DNA from: Halobacillus litoralis
Lineage (GTDB): Bacteria > Bacillota > Bacilli > Bacillales > Halobacillaceae
Direction: 5' to 3'
Assembly: GCF_009856355.1 (NCBI RefSeq)
Contig: NZ_WMEW01000001.1
Span: forward strand, 62,001 to 126,000
DNA length: 64,000 bases
Every line of letters starts with the position of its first letter. Within the stretch, counting starts at the first letter, position 1. A program made the position numbers and the translations under genes. Below are positions 26,281-35,129 of the stretch, piece by piece. The notes under the pieces are model-generated. The model did not search any database, was not told where the DNA came from, and worked only from the letters and a program-made list of their open reading frames with translations.

Positions 26281-27676
26281 GATGCAGCACCAGCTTCTGC
26301 CCTTTTTCCGGGAAGACCTTGCCAGGGTTCAGGATACCGTTGGGGTCCCAGCTGTCCTTGATCCGCTTCATCATATCCAGCCCGACTTCACCGAGCTCCA
26401 TCTCCATGAACGGAGCTTTCATCGTTCCGATTCCATGTTCGCCGGATAAAGTGCCGCCGAGCTCCAGGGCCGCTTCAAACATTTCTTCCACGGCTTTTTC
26501 CACCCGCTTCATTTCCTCGACATCACGTTTATCACAAAGAACATTCGGATGCAGATTGCCGTCCCCGGCATGACCGAAGGCCACCACTTCCACGTCATAC
26601 TTTTCCTTAATAACCTGAAGGCGGTCCATAAAGTCCGGGATTTTACTGCGGGGCACGGTAGCATCCTCAGAAACTTTCGTCGGCTTGATTTTTGCAATCG
26701 CAGGCGACACCTGTTTCCGCGCATGCCACAGCTTGGCTGCTTCTTCGTCTGTTTTGGGAATGATCACATCCAGCGCACCCATGTCCTCCATAATCTCTTC
26801 GATGAGCCGGCGCTCGACTTTCAGCGTCTCTGGATGACCGTCCAGTTCAATAATAATCACAGCGGCAGCATCGACAGGGAGACCGGCCGGCTGAAATTTT
26901 TCAACAGCCACAACACAAGCCTGATCCATAAATTCCATTTTGGACGGAAGGATCCCGGAGGTAAGGGTCTGGGAAATCGCTTCTCCTGCCTTCCGTACTT
27001 CATCAAACGTGACCATCAGCGTCTGGACGGCCGGGGGCTTCGGCATCAGCTTCAATGTCGCTCCGACGATCACCCCTAAAATCCCTTCCGAGCCAACAAT
27101 GAGTTTCGTTAAGTCAATGCCGGTGACGTTTTTGATCGTCCGGCCACCGGTGCGGATGATTTCCCCTTCCGGTGTGACGACCTCAAGGCCAAGGACATGA
27201 TCTTTCGTCACGCCGTATTTCAAGCCGCGCGGCCCTCCGGAATTCTCTGCAAGATTGCCGCCGATCGTAGCGACGTGGGCACTGCTTGGGTCCGGCGCGT
27301 ACATGAGGCCATGCTCCTCAGCGGCCTTATTGATATTAGCCGTGAGCACACTCGGGGTAACGTCCACAGTGAGATCCCGCGGACGCAGGTTGATTTCAGC
27401 GGGATACTGGGACATATCCAGGACAATTCCTCCGTGCACCGGGAGCGGACCGCCACTCAGACATGTACCTGACCCTCTCGGGTGAACAGGAATTCTATAA
27501 CGGTTGGCCAGTTTCAAAACATCAGCGGTTTCCTGTTTGGCTTTCGGCTGGACCACAACATCCGGCAGATGCTCCCCGAACGAGGCATCAAAGCTGTAAC
27601 TGTGCCGGTCGGCGAGATCGGTCAGCACCCTTTTTTCAGGGATAATGCGGCGGAGTTCCTCGATCCATTCGTCCAT
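26273..27676 (-). CDS. glcD: FAD-linked glycolate/D-lactate oxidase subunit
   Basis: A 467-residue flavoprotein of the FAD_binding_4/GlcD family, with the PHP..GSGTCLSGG pyrophosphate loop, the GGNLAENSGGPRGLKYG segment and the C-terminal FGHAGDGNLHPN and SGEHGIGTMK motifs of D-2-hydroxyacid dehydrogenases. The family includes glycolate and D-lactate dehydrogenases, which share these motifs. It follows the RpiR gene by 15 bases in the MurNAc operon. MurQ releases D-lactate, so D-lactate to pyruvate is the likely reaction (inference). Confidence 0.9.
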   Translation of the reverse strand: MDEWIEELRRIIPEKRVLTDLADRHSYSFDASFGEHLPDVVVQPKAKQETADVLKLANRYRIPVHPRGSGTCLSGGPLPVHGGIVLDMSQYPAEINLRPRDLTVDVTPSVLTANINKAAEEHGLMYAPDPSSAHVATIGGNLAENSGGPRGLKYGVTKDHVLGLEVVTPEGEIIRTGGRTIKNVTGIDLTKLIVGSEGILGVIVGATLKLMPKPPAVQTLMVTFDEVRKAGEAISQTLTSGILPSKMEFMDQACVVAVEKFQPAGLPVDAAAVIIIELDGHPETLKVERRLIEEIMEDMGALDVIIPKTDEEAAKLWHARKQVSPAIAKIKPTKVSEDATVPRSKIPDFMDRLQVIKEKYDVEVVAFGHAGDGNLHPNVLCDKRDVEEMKRVEKAVEEMFEAALELGGTLSGEHGIGTMKAPFMEMELGEVGLDMMKRIKDSWDPNGILNPGKVFPEKGQKLVLHHE

Positions 27677-27691
27677 ATGCTCAGCTCCTTA

Positions 27692-28597
27692 TTAAGATTG
27701 GGCTTTTTTCTGACGAAGCGGTTTACCTTTCAACACATCCATGACGTCGGTAATTTCATTAAAGTAATGGGACGCTTCATTCCACTGGTCGGTGACCAGA
27801 TTGACAAAAAGAATGTCGATCATATGCAGCTGTGCAAGCCTCGAGGAGGTCGCCCCGCTGCGGAATGGAGCGGGAATTTCCCTGGAGGCTGAAATATACA
27901 GCGAAACATCCGCATGGGAGGTCACGGGTGACTGACCATAGCGGGTGAGACTGATCGTTTTGGCCCCTTTGTACTTCGCTATTTCCATGATTTTCGCCGT
28001 TTCATATGTTTCACCGGAAAAAGAAATACCGAATACGACATCATTTTCCTTTACGTTCGCAATGTCCATCGCCGCATTGTGCATATCTGTAAATGCGGAC
28101 GTCGCTTTGTTCATCCGGAGAAATTTCTGCTGGGCATCCTGAGCAATGATTCCGGAGGCACCAACACCGAAAAAGTGGATCGTGTCCGCTTTTCTGAGGA
28201 CATCCACGGCTTTTTCGAGCGTCCGGTAATCGACCATTTCCGTCGTTTCCTTGATCGCCTGCAGGCTGTTGTTGGTCACTTTTTCAACAATCGAATCGGA
28301 GGATTCCCCGGGCTGGATATCCCGGAACCGGTTCTCCGGCTTTTTCTGGAGGTCTCCGGAAATGCGCAGCTTCAGCTCCTGCAGTCCCTTCAGTCCAAGG
28401 GACTTGCACAATCGGATCACGGCAGCGCTGCTGGTGGAACTCAGTTCCCCAAGCTGTGTGGCTGTACAGTGGATGGCCTCATGCGGCTGATCCAGTATAA
28501 ATTCGGCAATTTTTCTTTCTGACGGGGGCAGCTTGTCCTTCATTTCATTCAGAATGACAAGACCGCCTTTCAATGAGTTTTTCATTTCTTCCACCAC
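27692..28597 (-). CDS. RpiR/MurR-family transcriptional regulator
   Basis: A 301-residue regulator: N-terminal HTH_6 domain (about 15-90, with TQLGELSSTSSAAVIRLCKSL) and C-terminal SIS sugar-phosphate-binding domain (about 130-260, FFGVGASGIIAQDAQQKFLR). MurR-type members sense MurNAc-6-phosphate, the substrate of MurQ encoded in the same operon. The start is either GTG at 28597 (AAAGGA five bases upstream) or ATG at 28585. It lies two bases after the second permease gene, so it is autoregulated if the operon is. Confidence 0.88.
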   Translation of the reverse strand: MVEEMKNSLKGGLVILNEMKDKLPPSERKIAEFILDQPHEAIHCTATQLGELSSTSSAAVIRLCKSLGLKGLQELKLRISGDLQKKPENRFRDIQPGESSDSIVEKVTNNSLQAIKETTEMVDYRTLEKAVDVLRKADTIHFFGVGASGIIAQDAQQKFLRMNKATSAFTDMHNAAMDIANVKENDVVFGISFSGETYETAKIMEIAKYKGAKTISLTRYGQSPVTSHADVSLYISASREIPAPFRSGATSSRLAQLHMIDILFVNLVTDQWNEASHYFNEITDVMDVLKGKPLRQKKAQS

Positions 28598-28599
28598 TC

Positions 28600-29436
28600 T
28601 TATCCTTTAATAGCTCCTTCTGTCATTCCCTTGACGATGCGCCGCTGGAAGATCGCATACAGGACGATGACAGGAACGATGGCAATGACTAAGCTTGCAA
28701 ATAAGGTCCCCCACGCGTTGGTGTACTGGGTCTCATTGCTTATGTAATCAATCGCCAGGGCCAGCGTATAGTTTTCTTCCGACTGCAGGAAGATCAAAGC
28801 CATAAAATATTCATTCCAGAATTGAATCATATTCATAATCGTTACGGTTATGATACCCGTTGTTGAGAGGGGTGTAATCACCTTCCACAGAATTCCATAA
28901 GGCGACATCCCGTCAATGGCTGCCGCTTCCTCCAGGGACTTGGGTATCGTCGCCATAAAGCTTGTCAGCACAAATATACTGAAGGGAAGCTGACTCACCG
29001 CATAGACGATGCTCAATCCGAAAATGTTATCAAGAAGGTTCAGCTGCATCAATAAAAAGAACAATGGAATCCAGCCGAGAACCATTGGAATCATCATCGC
29101 AGAAATATACAGGGTAAACAACAGACGGTTGCCTCGGAAGCGCATGCGCTCCAGAGCGTAGGATGTCGGTATGGCCATCATAAGGGTCAGCGTAGCCCCG
29201 AGACCTGTGACAATGAAACTGTTAAACACGCTGGTATCGATATTGTAGTTGCTCCAGGCATCCACAAAATTGGCAAAGCTGAAGGATTCCGGCAGTCCCC
29301 ACGGGTTGGCGTAAATTTCCGCGTTCGATTTAAACGCGCCCAGAACCATCCAGACGATCGGATACAGGACAGCGAGTGTCCAGATGATTAAAGGAATTCG
29401 AACGATGGTACGTGAAAAGAATTTTCCTGTCTGCAC
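28600..29436 (-). CDS. Sugar ABC transporter permease (MalG type)
   Basis: A 278-residue permease with six helices and the EAA loop (LEEAAAIDGMSPYGILWKVITPL), characteristic of the MalG/UgpE branch of carbohydrate uptake systems. It pairs with the permease gene 19 bases upstream and the binding lipoprotein. No ATPase gene is in the operon, so a shared MsmX-type ATPase is expected. The operon context suggests MurNAc or a muropeptide sugar as cargo. Confidence 0.9.
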   Translation of the reverse strand: MQTGKFFSRTIVRIPLIIWTLAVLYPIVWMVLGAFKSNAEIYANPWGLPESFSFANFVDAWSNYNIDTSVFNSFIVTGLGATLTLMMAIPTSYALERMRFRGNRLLFTLYISAMMIPMVLGWIPLFFLLMQLNLLDNIFGLSIVYAVSQLPFSIFVLTSFMATIPKSLEEAAAIDGMSPYGILWKVITPLSTTGIITVTIMNMIQFWNEYFMALIFLQSEENYTLALAIDYISNETQYTNAWGTLFASLVIAIVPVIVLYAIFQRRIVKGMTEGAIKG

Positions 29437-29455
29437 TCCATTCCCCTCCTGTCGG

Positions 29456-30349
29456 TTAATATTCCACTTTTTCCCTTCTCATGAAAAACTGCATAATCAG
29501 CACCGTGACCAACGATAGAATTAAAATCATCACACCAATGGTTGCTCCATAGCCGAAATTATATTTCACAAAGGCCTGCTCATATAAATACGATCCCATC
29601 ACATGGGTCGAGTTGTTCGGCCCGCCTTTGGTCATAACCTGAACGATAATGAAGGAACCATTTAATGTCGTAATGATGATGTACAAAATGCTGATCTTAA
29701 TCTGCGGCCAGATCAGCGGCAGGGTCACTTTCCAAAACTGCTGCCACTCTGTTGCGCCGTCAATTTCCGCTGCTTCATAATAGCTCTTGGAAATGTTGGA
29801 AATCCCGCCCATCAGCATGAGCATGAACAAGCCGATCCCCGCCCAGACGGATGGAAGAACAAGGCTTGGAAGCGCCCAGTCTTCACTGCCGAGCCACGGT
29901 TTCGTCCATTTTTCCAATCCGATCAGTTCAAGACCGGAGTTGACGAGACCAAGACTCGGATTATAGATGAACATCCATAAAATACCGATGACCACCACCG
30001 ACATAATGTTGGGAAAGAAGAAGACGATGCGGTAAAAAGGGGCTTCTTTAATTTTCAGCTGTGTCAAAGCGACGGCAAAAAATGTCGATAAAATCATGAT
30101 CCCGACCACTTTGGTCACAACAAGGAAATAATCGTGAAGGATGGTTCTGGGGATAATCTCATCACTGAACAACCGGCGGTAATTATCAAACCCGACAAAC
30201 TCCGCCAGCGACGACGCACCGGACCATTCAAAAAAGGAATAATAAAGGCCGTTGAACAACGGATACAGGGTGAAAACAGAAAACAGAATGAACGTTGGAA
30301 CAAGACAAAATGCGAGAAATAGATTCCTCTGCCTGCGCGATTGGACCAT
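29456..30349 (-). CDS. Sugar ABC transporter permease (MalF/UgpA type)
   Basis: A 297-residue permease with six helices and the EAA loop (SYYEAAEIDGATEWQQFWKVTLPL). I place the start at the ATG at 30349, where GAGGGAAG lies upstream; a longer reading frame exists but has no ribosome site. It forms the membrane channel together with the MalG-type partner. Confidence 0.9.
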   Translation of the reverse strand: MVQSRRQRNLFLAFCLVPTFILFSVFTLYPLFNGLYYSFFEWSGASSLAEFVGFDNYRRLFSDEIIPRTILHDYFLVVTKVVGIMILSTFFAVALTQLKIKEAPFYRIVFFFPNIMSVVVIGILWMFIYNPSLGLVNSGLELIGLEKWTKPWLGSEDWALPSLVLPSVWAGIGLFMLMLMGGISNISKSYYEAAEIDGATEWQQFWKVTLPLIWPQIKISILYIIITTLNGSFIIVQVMTKGGPNNSTHVMGSYLYEQAFVKYNFGYGATIGVMILILSLVTVLIMQFFMRREKVEY

Positions 30350-30430
30350 CACACTTCCCTCTCTTTCTGTATGGTTATGAAAAAAGGAATGTGAAGACAA
30401 GAGCCTTCCCATTCCTCCTTTCATGTGAGC

Positions 30431-31807
30431 CTACTCTAAACTGCTGCGGTATTCAGCTGCGGCTTTCTCTGCTTCCTCCACAAATTCCTCAGCTGTGATG
30501 TTTCCAAGCATGAGGGAAACGAGGGAGTTGCTGATCGGCGTTTCCAGCTCTGAACTCATTGGGTGAGGCTTCTGGTGGATCTGCACCTGTTCCGGATCGT
30601 TGATCATTTCATTCGCTTCAATCAGGAAGGAAGGCACTTCTTCACTGGAAGACAAATCAACACCCTGGAGGTTCATAATCGCTCCTGTATGTTCAGAGAA
30701 GCTCTTCGCATACTCTTTTGTGAAAACAAACTCGACAAACGCTTTGGCTGCTTCCTTGTTTTCTGCTTTTTCAGCGATAGCCAGTGGACGAAGATCAGGA
30801 ACAATAGCATAAGGCTCTCCTTCATCCTGCATCGGAGACGGAATGAATCCATACTCAAAATCATCCGGCGTATCATTGGCCATTTCATTAGGCAGCCAGA
30901 ATCCTACAGGAATGAACGCATTATCGTGAAGAAGGAAATTCATCTGTGACTGGGTATGATTCAAGGCACCAAACCCGTCATCGATCATGCCTTCTGCCTG
31001 CATCTGCTCTACTTTTTTCATAACGTCCAGTACAGGCTCGCTCGTCCAGGCTCCTTCCTTACCTTGAATCACATCTGTCAAAAGCTCATCCCCGCCGGCG
31101 GCACCGAACGCAGGATACAGGACGCCTCGCAGGAAGTAGTATGGATACTGACCTGTCGTGACGAAAGGAGCAATCCCTTCTTCGTCCTTAATCTGACTCA
31201 TCGTGTCCATAAACCCAGGGAAATCTTTCGGAACCTCCCACCCTTTTTCTTCAAACCAGGCGTTGTCATACCACGTGCCCCATGTATCAAAGACCAGCGG
31301 CAGACTGTATACGCTGCCATCATAGTCAGCCGGATCGACGATAAAGCTTTCGCTCAAGGCTGTACCATCCTCAAGTTCGACACCTTCCATCCAATCCGTC
31401 AAGTCCATCAGCTGACCGTCTTCCACCATCTGAGTTTCACTGGATCCTGCTCCATCGATGTAGACGACATCAGGCGGATCATCCGATACCCAGCGCGAAC
31501 GCATTTCTTCGTTAATATTCGGACCGGCATGTTCTGTAATCGTGACATCCGGGTACTCCTCCTGGAAATCCCCGATGACCTCTTTCCACCAGGAATCTCC
31601 ATAACCGCCGACAAAATATTGAATTTCAAGTTCTCCGGAAACCTCCCCTGTTTCTTCTCCACTGCCTTCAGAAGAAGTATCCTCCTCCGCGCCCTCTCCA
31701 TCTGTCTCTTCTGTTCCTGCTCCGGGTGCACAACCGACAAGTATAAGAAAACCTAATAAAACTGCGACAATCAACCAAGCTGATGTTTTCCGCCATAAAC
31801 TCAACAT
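30431..31807 (-). CDS. Sugar ABC transporter substrate-binding lipoprotein
   Basis: A 458-residue extracellular lipoprotein: signal peptide with lipobox LVGC (Cys26), a long acidic Glu/Ser/Gly linker (about 30-58), then a type I carbohydrate-binding fold (FVGGYGDSWWKEVIGDFQEEYPDVTIT). The operon suggests that it binds MurNAc or a GlcNAc-MurNAc disaccharide; the sequence alone shows only a sugar-binding family. Confidence 0.9.
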   Translation of the reverse strand: MLSLWRKTSAWLIVAVLLGFLILVGCAPGAGTEETDGEGAEEDTSSEGSGEETGEVSGELEIQYFVGGYGDSWWKEVIGDFQEEYPDVTITEHAGPNINEEMRSRWVSDDPPDVVYIDGAGSSETQMVEDGQLMDLTDWMEGVELEDGTALSESFIVDPADYDGSVYSLPLVFDTWGTWYDNAWFEEKGWEVPKDFPGFMDTMSQIKDEEGIAPFVTTGQYPYYFLRGVLYPAFGAAGGDELLTDVIQGKEGAWTSEPVLDVMKKVEQMQAEGMIDDGFGALNHTQSQMNFLLHDNAFIPVGFWLPNEMANDTPDDFEYGFIPSPMQDEGEPYAIVPDLRPLAIAEKAENKEAAKAFVEFVFTKEYAKSFSEHTGAIMNLQGVDLSSSEEVPSFLIEANEMINDPEQVQIHQKPHPMSSELETPISNSLVSLMLGNITAEEFVEEAEKAAAEYRSSLE

Positions 31808-31863
31808 AAGCTCCCCCTTTTTTGATTGAATGATATATTTGAAACCAGCGTATGGTTTACAAA

Positions 31864-32769
31864 TTAAGTTTCTGCTTCCACTGCGTCCCGGAGTTTTCCA
31901 CCGTGAGCATCCAGCAGACGGCCTGCTTCCTGGAACGAGACCTTCTTTTTCAGCATAACGATGGCCGGCTTCACTTGATGCCCGGCCTTCTGCAGGGCTT
32001 CTTCTGCTTCTTCATAGGAAGTTCCGGCCGCTTCCATTAAAATGCTTTTAGCCCGCTCCCGCAGTTTATAATTGTTGGCATGAACATCCACCATCAGGTT
32101 TTCATACACTTTCCCAAGCTTCACCATCACCGCTGTACTGAGCATGTTCAGCACCATTTTATGAGCCGTCGCCGACTTCAACCGGGTGGACCCTGTCAAC
32201 ACTTCCGGACCTACGATGACTTCAATTGGACAGGCGGCTTTTTTGCTGATTTCGGAATGATCATTACAGGATAGCGAGATCGTAAAGGCTCCCATCTCCC
32301 CTGCATAGGCTAAAGCTCCGATCGGATACGGTGTCCGCCCGCTGGCGGTAATCCCGACGACTACATCCTGTTTCGTAAGTCCACGGGCCTTCAAGTCTTC
32401 CCTCCCCTGTTTTTCGTTATCTTCAGAGTTTTCCTTGGCCTCTGTGAACGCTCCACCGCCACCGGCCATCACTGCCTGCACAAGCGAAGGGTCAACCATG
32501 AACGTAGGGGGACATTCTGACGCATCAAGGACGCCGAGCCTTCCGCTCGTGCCTGCGCCTACGTAAAACAAGCGCCCTCCGCTTTTCAAAGCTTCTGTAA
32601 TGTGATCCACGGCCTTTGTAATCGCCGGCAGCACTTTTTTCACAGCCTCTGCCGCTTTGTGATCCTCATCGTTCATCACGGTCAGCATTTCCACCGTTGT
32701 CATCTGGTCCATATGTATCGTGCGCTCGTTCCTTTGTTCCGTTGTTAAATATGTCAGGGAATCCGTCAT
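31864..32769 (-). CDS. murQ: N-acetylmuramic acid 6-phosphate etherase
   Basis: A 301-residue SIS-domain lyase. It splits the D-lactyl ether of MurNAc-6-phosphate to give GlcNAc-6-phosphate and D-lactate in the cytosol. The family signature GAGTSGRLGVLDASECPPTF is present, as is the active-site region with ASGRTPY. The ATG at 32769 is preceded by GGTGATGG; an upstream in-frame ATG lies inside the preceding kinase gene without a ribosome site. It is seven bases after the kinase gene. Confidence 0.95.
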   Translation of the reverse strand: MTDSLTYLTTEQRNERTIHMDQMTTVEMLTVMNDEDHKAAEAVKKVLPAITKAVDHITEALKSGGRLFYVGAGTSGRLGVLDASECPPTFMVDPSLVQAVMAGGGGAFTEAKENSEDNEKQGREDLKARGLTKQDVVVGITASGRTPYPIGALAYAGEMGAFTISLSCNDHSEISKKAACPIEVIVGPEVLTGSTRLKSATAHKMVLNMLSTAVMVKLGKVYENLMVDVHANNYKLRERAKSILMEAAGTSYEEAEEALQKAGHQVKPAIVMLKKKVSFQEAGRLLDAHGGKLRDAVEAET

Positions 32770-32776
32770 ATGCCCA

Positions 32777-33736
32777 TCACCTTTCTTTATCCATTCCAGC
32801 CGGTTTTCCAAGTAAAGCGGCTCCATATTCCGGGGGAGCGTAAGGGTCTGTCAGCGAACCGAACTGTCTGTCTTCCAACAGCCTTCCAACGTGATTTCTC
32901 AGAACGTGGGAGTGTGTGAAGATGGAACCGGCCACCGATACCGGCGCTTTCGGATCCACTCCCTGCTTTACGAGGCTTCCAATATGAAGCACGAGTTCTT
33001 CTGCCGCCTCCTTCAGCAGGTTCACCGCCGTCTGATCGCCCTGTTCAGAGGCTTTTATGACACAGGGAGCAAAAGCAGCGATTTCCTTTTTTTCAAAAGG
33101 ACGTTCATACATGTATCGAATCAACTGTTCAGGTCTCTCTAAGCCACAGGTCTGCAGAATGAGAGAGGTCAGCTGTGTAGATGCTTCCCGTCCATCGGCG
33201 GCCTTCGCCACTTTTGATAACGCTTTCAAAGAAAGCTGATAACCGCTGCCTTCATCCCCCATCAAATGCCCCCATCCTCCACACTTTACGAGTTTTCCTG
33301 CTGCTGTTATTCCAACAGCATTAGAGCCTGTGCCGGAAATCAACAGCATGCCTTCGTCTATACCTGGAGGCAGCGATCCTTTTAAGGCGGCATGAACATC
33401 GGATGTAATGAATAAATTTAAATTTTCCGAAAACTTTAAGTTAAAAAAAAGCGTCTGTACGATTCCGGTCATCTGTTCGACCTCATCCGGCCGGCCGACT
33501 CCTGCCAACCCCATTCCCGCTCCGGAGATATCCCGGGGCGTTAAGGAAAAAGTCTGCATGCCGTGCCTGAGCAGGTGCTCCAGTCTCCGGCCGGCTTCCT
33601 CAAAACCAACAACGTGTGGATTTGTCCCCGGCCCATTTACCATCAGCGGATGCTTCGGATACGTCGTTCCGCCACATTCTAAAAACAGGCAGGTCGTTTT
33701 TGTCCCTCCACCGTCAATACCAATGATGTACGTCAT
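32777..33736 (-). CDS. BadF/BcrA-family N-acetylhexosamine kinase (MurK/NagK-like)
   Basis: A 319-residue ASKHA kinase. It has phosphate-1 loop IGIDGGGTKTTCLF, the ISGTGSNAVGI phosphate-2 loop and the GGWGHLMGDEGSGYQL motif of GlcNAc/MurNAc kinases. Placed directly before murQ, it most likely phosphorylates imported MurNAc (and perhaps GlcNAc) at the 6-hydroxyl, as does clostridial MurK. Start at 33736 with GGGAGGAA upstream. First gene of the operon, behind a consensus promoter. Confidence 0.9.
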   Translation of the reverse strand: MTYIIGIDGGGTKTTCLFLECGGTTYPKHPLMVNGPGTNPHVVGFEEAGRRLEHLLRHGMQTFSLTPRDISGAGMGLAGVGRPDEVEQMTGIVQTLFFNLKFSENLNLFITSDVHAALKGSLPPGIDEGMLLISGTGSNAVGITAAGKLVKCGGWGHLMGDEGSGYQLSLKALSKVAKAADGREASTQLTSLILQTCGLERPEQLIRYMYERPFEKKEIAAFAPCVIKASEQGDQTAVNLLKEAAEELVLHIGSLVKQGVDPKAPVSVAGSIFTHSHVLRNHVGRLLEDRQFGSLTDPYAPPEYGAALLGKPAGMDKER

Positions 33737-33764
33737 GGGCTTCCTCCCAAACCTTGTTGAACTT

Positions 33765-33793
33765 ATTATAGAGGGTATGAATTTTCGTGTCAA
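33765..33793 (-). promoter_or_regulatory. Consensus SigA promoter of the MurNAc operon
   Basis: On the reverse strand TTGACA (33788-33793) and TATAAT (33765-33770) are exactly 17 bases apart, both perfect. Such a strong promoter needs a repressor; the RpiR/MurR-type product of the same operon is the obvious candidate. An AT-rich imperfect dyad just upstream of the -35 (about 33797-33823) could be its site. Confidence 0.9.
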
Positions 33794-33827
33794 TAAAATG
33801 TTAAAATATTCGTAATTTTATTTCAAA

Positions 33828-33862
33828 AGAATAACGGCCCGGACCATAAAGGATCCGGGCCG
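33828..33862 (-). terminator. Terminator of ykvI
   Basis: A 9-bp very GC-rich stem (CGGCCCGGA with TCCGGGCCG) six bases after the ykvI stop, followed by a T-rich stretch on the reverse strand. Confidence 0.75.
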
Positions 33863-33868
33863 CCTCAG

Positions 33869-34945
33869 CTACGCTGCCTGTTTTCTATTTTTCTTTTCCT
33901 CCGCCTTGAACCGGAACGGCGCAAGAAGGAGTGCTGCAATTAAGAAGAGCCCCATGTATCCAATGACTGGATAGAACAGAGAAACAAGATCGGTAAACCC
34001 GAGGAAACTCAACCCAAAGGCAGCTGTAATCGTTATAAGAACGAACTTCTTATGTCCAGCAGTTCCCAGCGTTGTAAAACGGGCGGCCAAAGAAAAGAAC
34101 ATGCTGACCGCTGTGTTGAAGACCATTCCGAATAAAACGACCGAATAGAAGGCCCCCAGTATAGGAGAAAGTTCATCCACCAAGGCAAGCAGCGGCATAT
34201 CGTAGGCTGCTATCGTATCAATCCGGGAGAAAATAGCCAGATGGCTGAGTACGATCATCATACCAAGGCCAAGACCTCCGAAGAGACCACCCAGGGCAGA
34301 GATCCTTTCATCCGTTTCATTCCCGCCCATCAACAGAGCCATCGAAGCTCCGACAGCAATATTAAAGGACACATAGTTCATAGCGGAAACAAACCAATAG
34401 GAAAAGTCATTCGGCTGCTGCAAAGCGGTCGTTTCCAATACGGAGAAACTTTCATCCATCGACACTAAACTGTAAATGGAGATTATCACGACCGTTAAAA
34501 TCAGAAATGGTGTAATACTCCCAATGATTTTCACTACTTTTTCGACATTGAGCAGAATGGCCGCGGTAACAATGAGGCACATAAAAAGGACGCCGGTCAA
34601 CGCCGGCAGACCAAACTGCTGGCTGGGAATAGAACCCGCACCGGCAATCATAACGACCCCTACACCAAATAACGTAAAGATGATAACCGCATCGACGATC
34701 CACCCCAGCCATTTCCAGCCGCTGACACGGTAAATGGCTTCCTTATGAGACTCTGCTTTCATCCGGGTACCGAGCTTCGTCAGCATCATTCCCATATAGG
34801 CGAAAAAGGCTGTGGCCAGTATGGCTCCTGCTGTTCCCAAATGCCCAAAACTTGTGAAATAAAGCAACACTTCCTGGCCGGAAGCAAAACCGGCTCCAAC
34901 GATAATTCCAATAAATGCACTGGCTATCTTAAAAATTCTACTCAT
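33869..34945 (-). CDS. ykvI: YkvI-family membrane transporter
   Basis: A 358-residue membrane protein with about ten helices, of the YkvI family in the APC superfamily of amino acid carriers (FKIASAFIGIIVGAGFASGQEVLLYF at the N-terminus, described here as residues 5-30). The start at 34945 has GGAGGA six bases upstream; the reading frame extends much further up but without a ribosome site. It is divergent from adeR, and their shared intergenic region holds an 18-bp palindrome that recurs before ald. This hints at a role in alanine or related amino acid transport (inference). Confidence 0.82.
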   Translation of the reverse strand: MSRIFKIASAFIGIIVGAGFASGQEVLLYFTSFGHLGTAGAILATAFFAYMGMMLTKLGTRMKAESHKEAIYRVSGWKWLGWIVDAVIIFTLFGVGVVMIAGAGSIPSQQFGLPALTGVLFMCLIVTAAILLNVEKVVKIIGSITPFLILTVVIISIYSLVSMDESFSVLETTALQQPNDFSYWFVSAMNYVSFNIAVGASMALLMGGNETDERISALGGLFGGLGLGMMIVLSHLAIFSRIDTIAAYDMPLLALVDELSPILGAFYSVVLFGMVFNTAVSMFFSLAARFTTLGTAGHKKFVLITITAAFGLSFLGFTDLVSLFYPVIGYMGLFLIAALLLAPFRFKAEEKKNRKQAA

Positions 34946-34998
34946 CGTGCTCCTCCTTATGTAAAACCCTTGATGTCTGTATAAAACGCTTCCTGTCA

Positions 34999-35016
34999 TT
35001 TGTGTTTTTACACAAA
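34999..35016. promoter_or_regulatory. 18-bp palindrome, candidate AdeR operator (ykvI/adeR)
   Basis: TTTGTG-TTTTTA-CACAAA in the 184-base divergent region between ykvI and adeR. The same palindrome, differing only inside the six-base spacer, lies before ald at 36374-36391. Confidence 0.6.
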
Positions 35017-35129
35017 CAGATCCTTCTATCTTCGTATAAATCAACAAAATACGCAAGAGAAAATGGTCATGTCTGTAAATGAAAAACCATGATAGAATAA
35101 AGGTAACGATAGAGAGAAGGAGAACGTCT

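Noticed and set aside
27482..27892. Forward frame over glcD and rpiR ends
   Set aside because: Spans two convincing reverse-strand genes and has no ribosome site.
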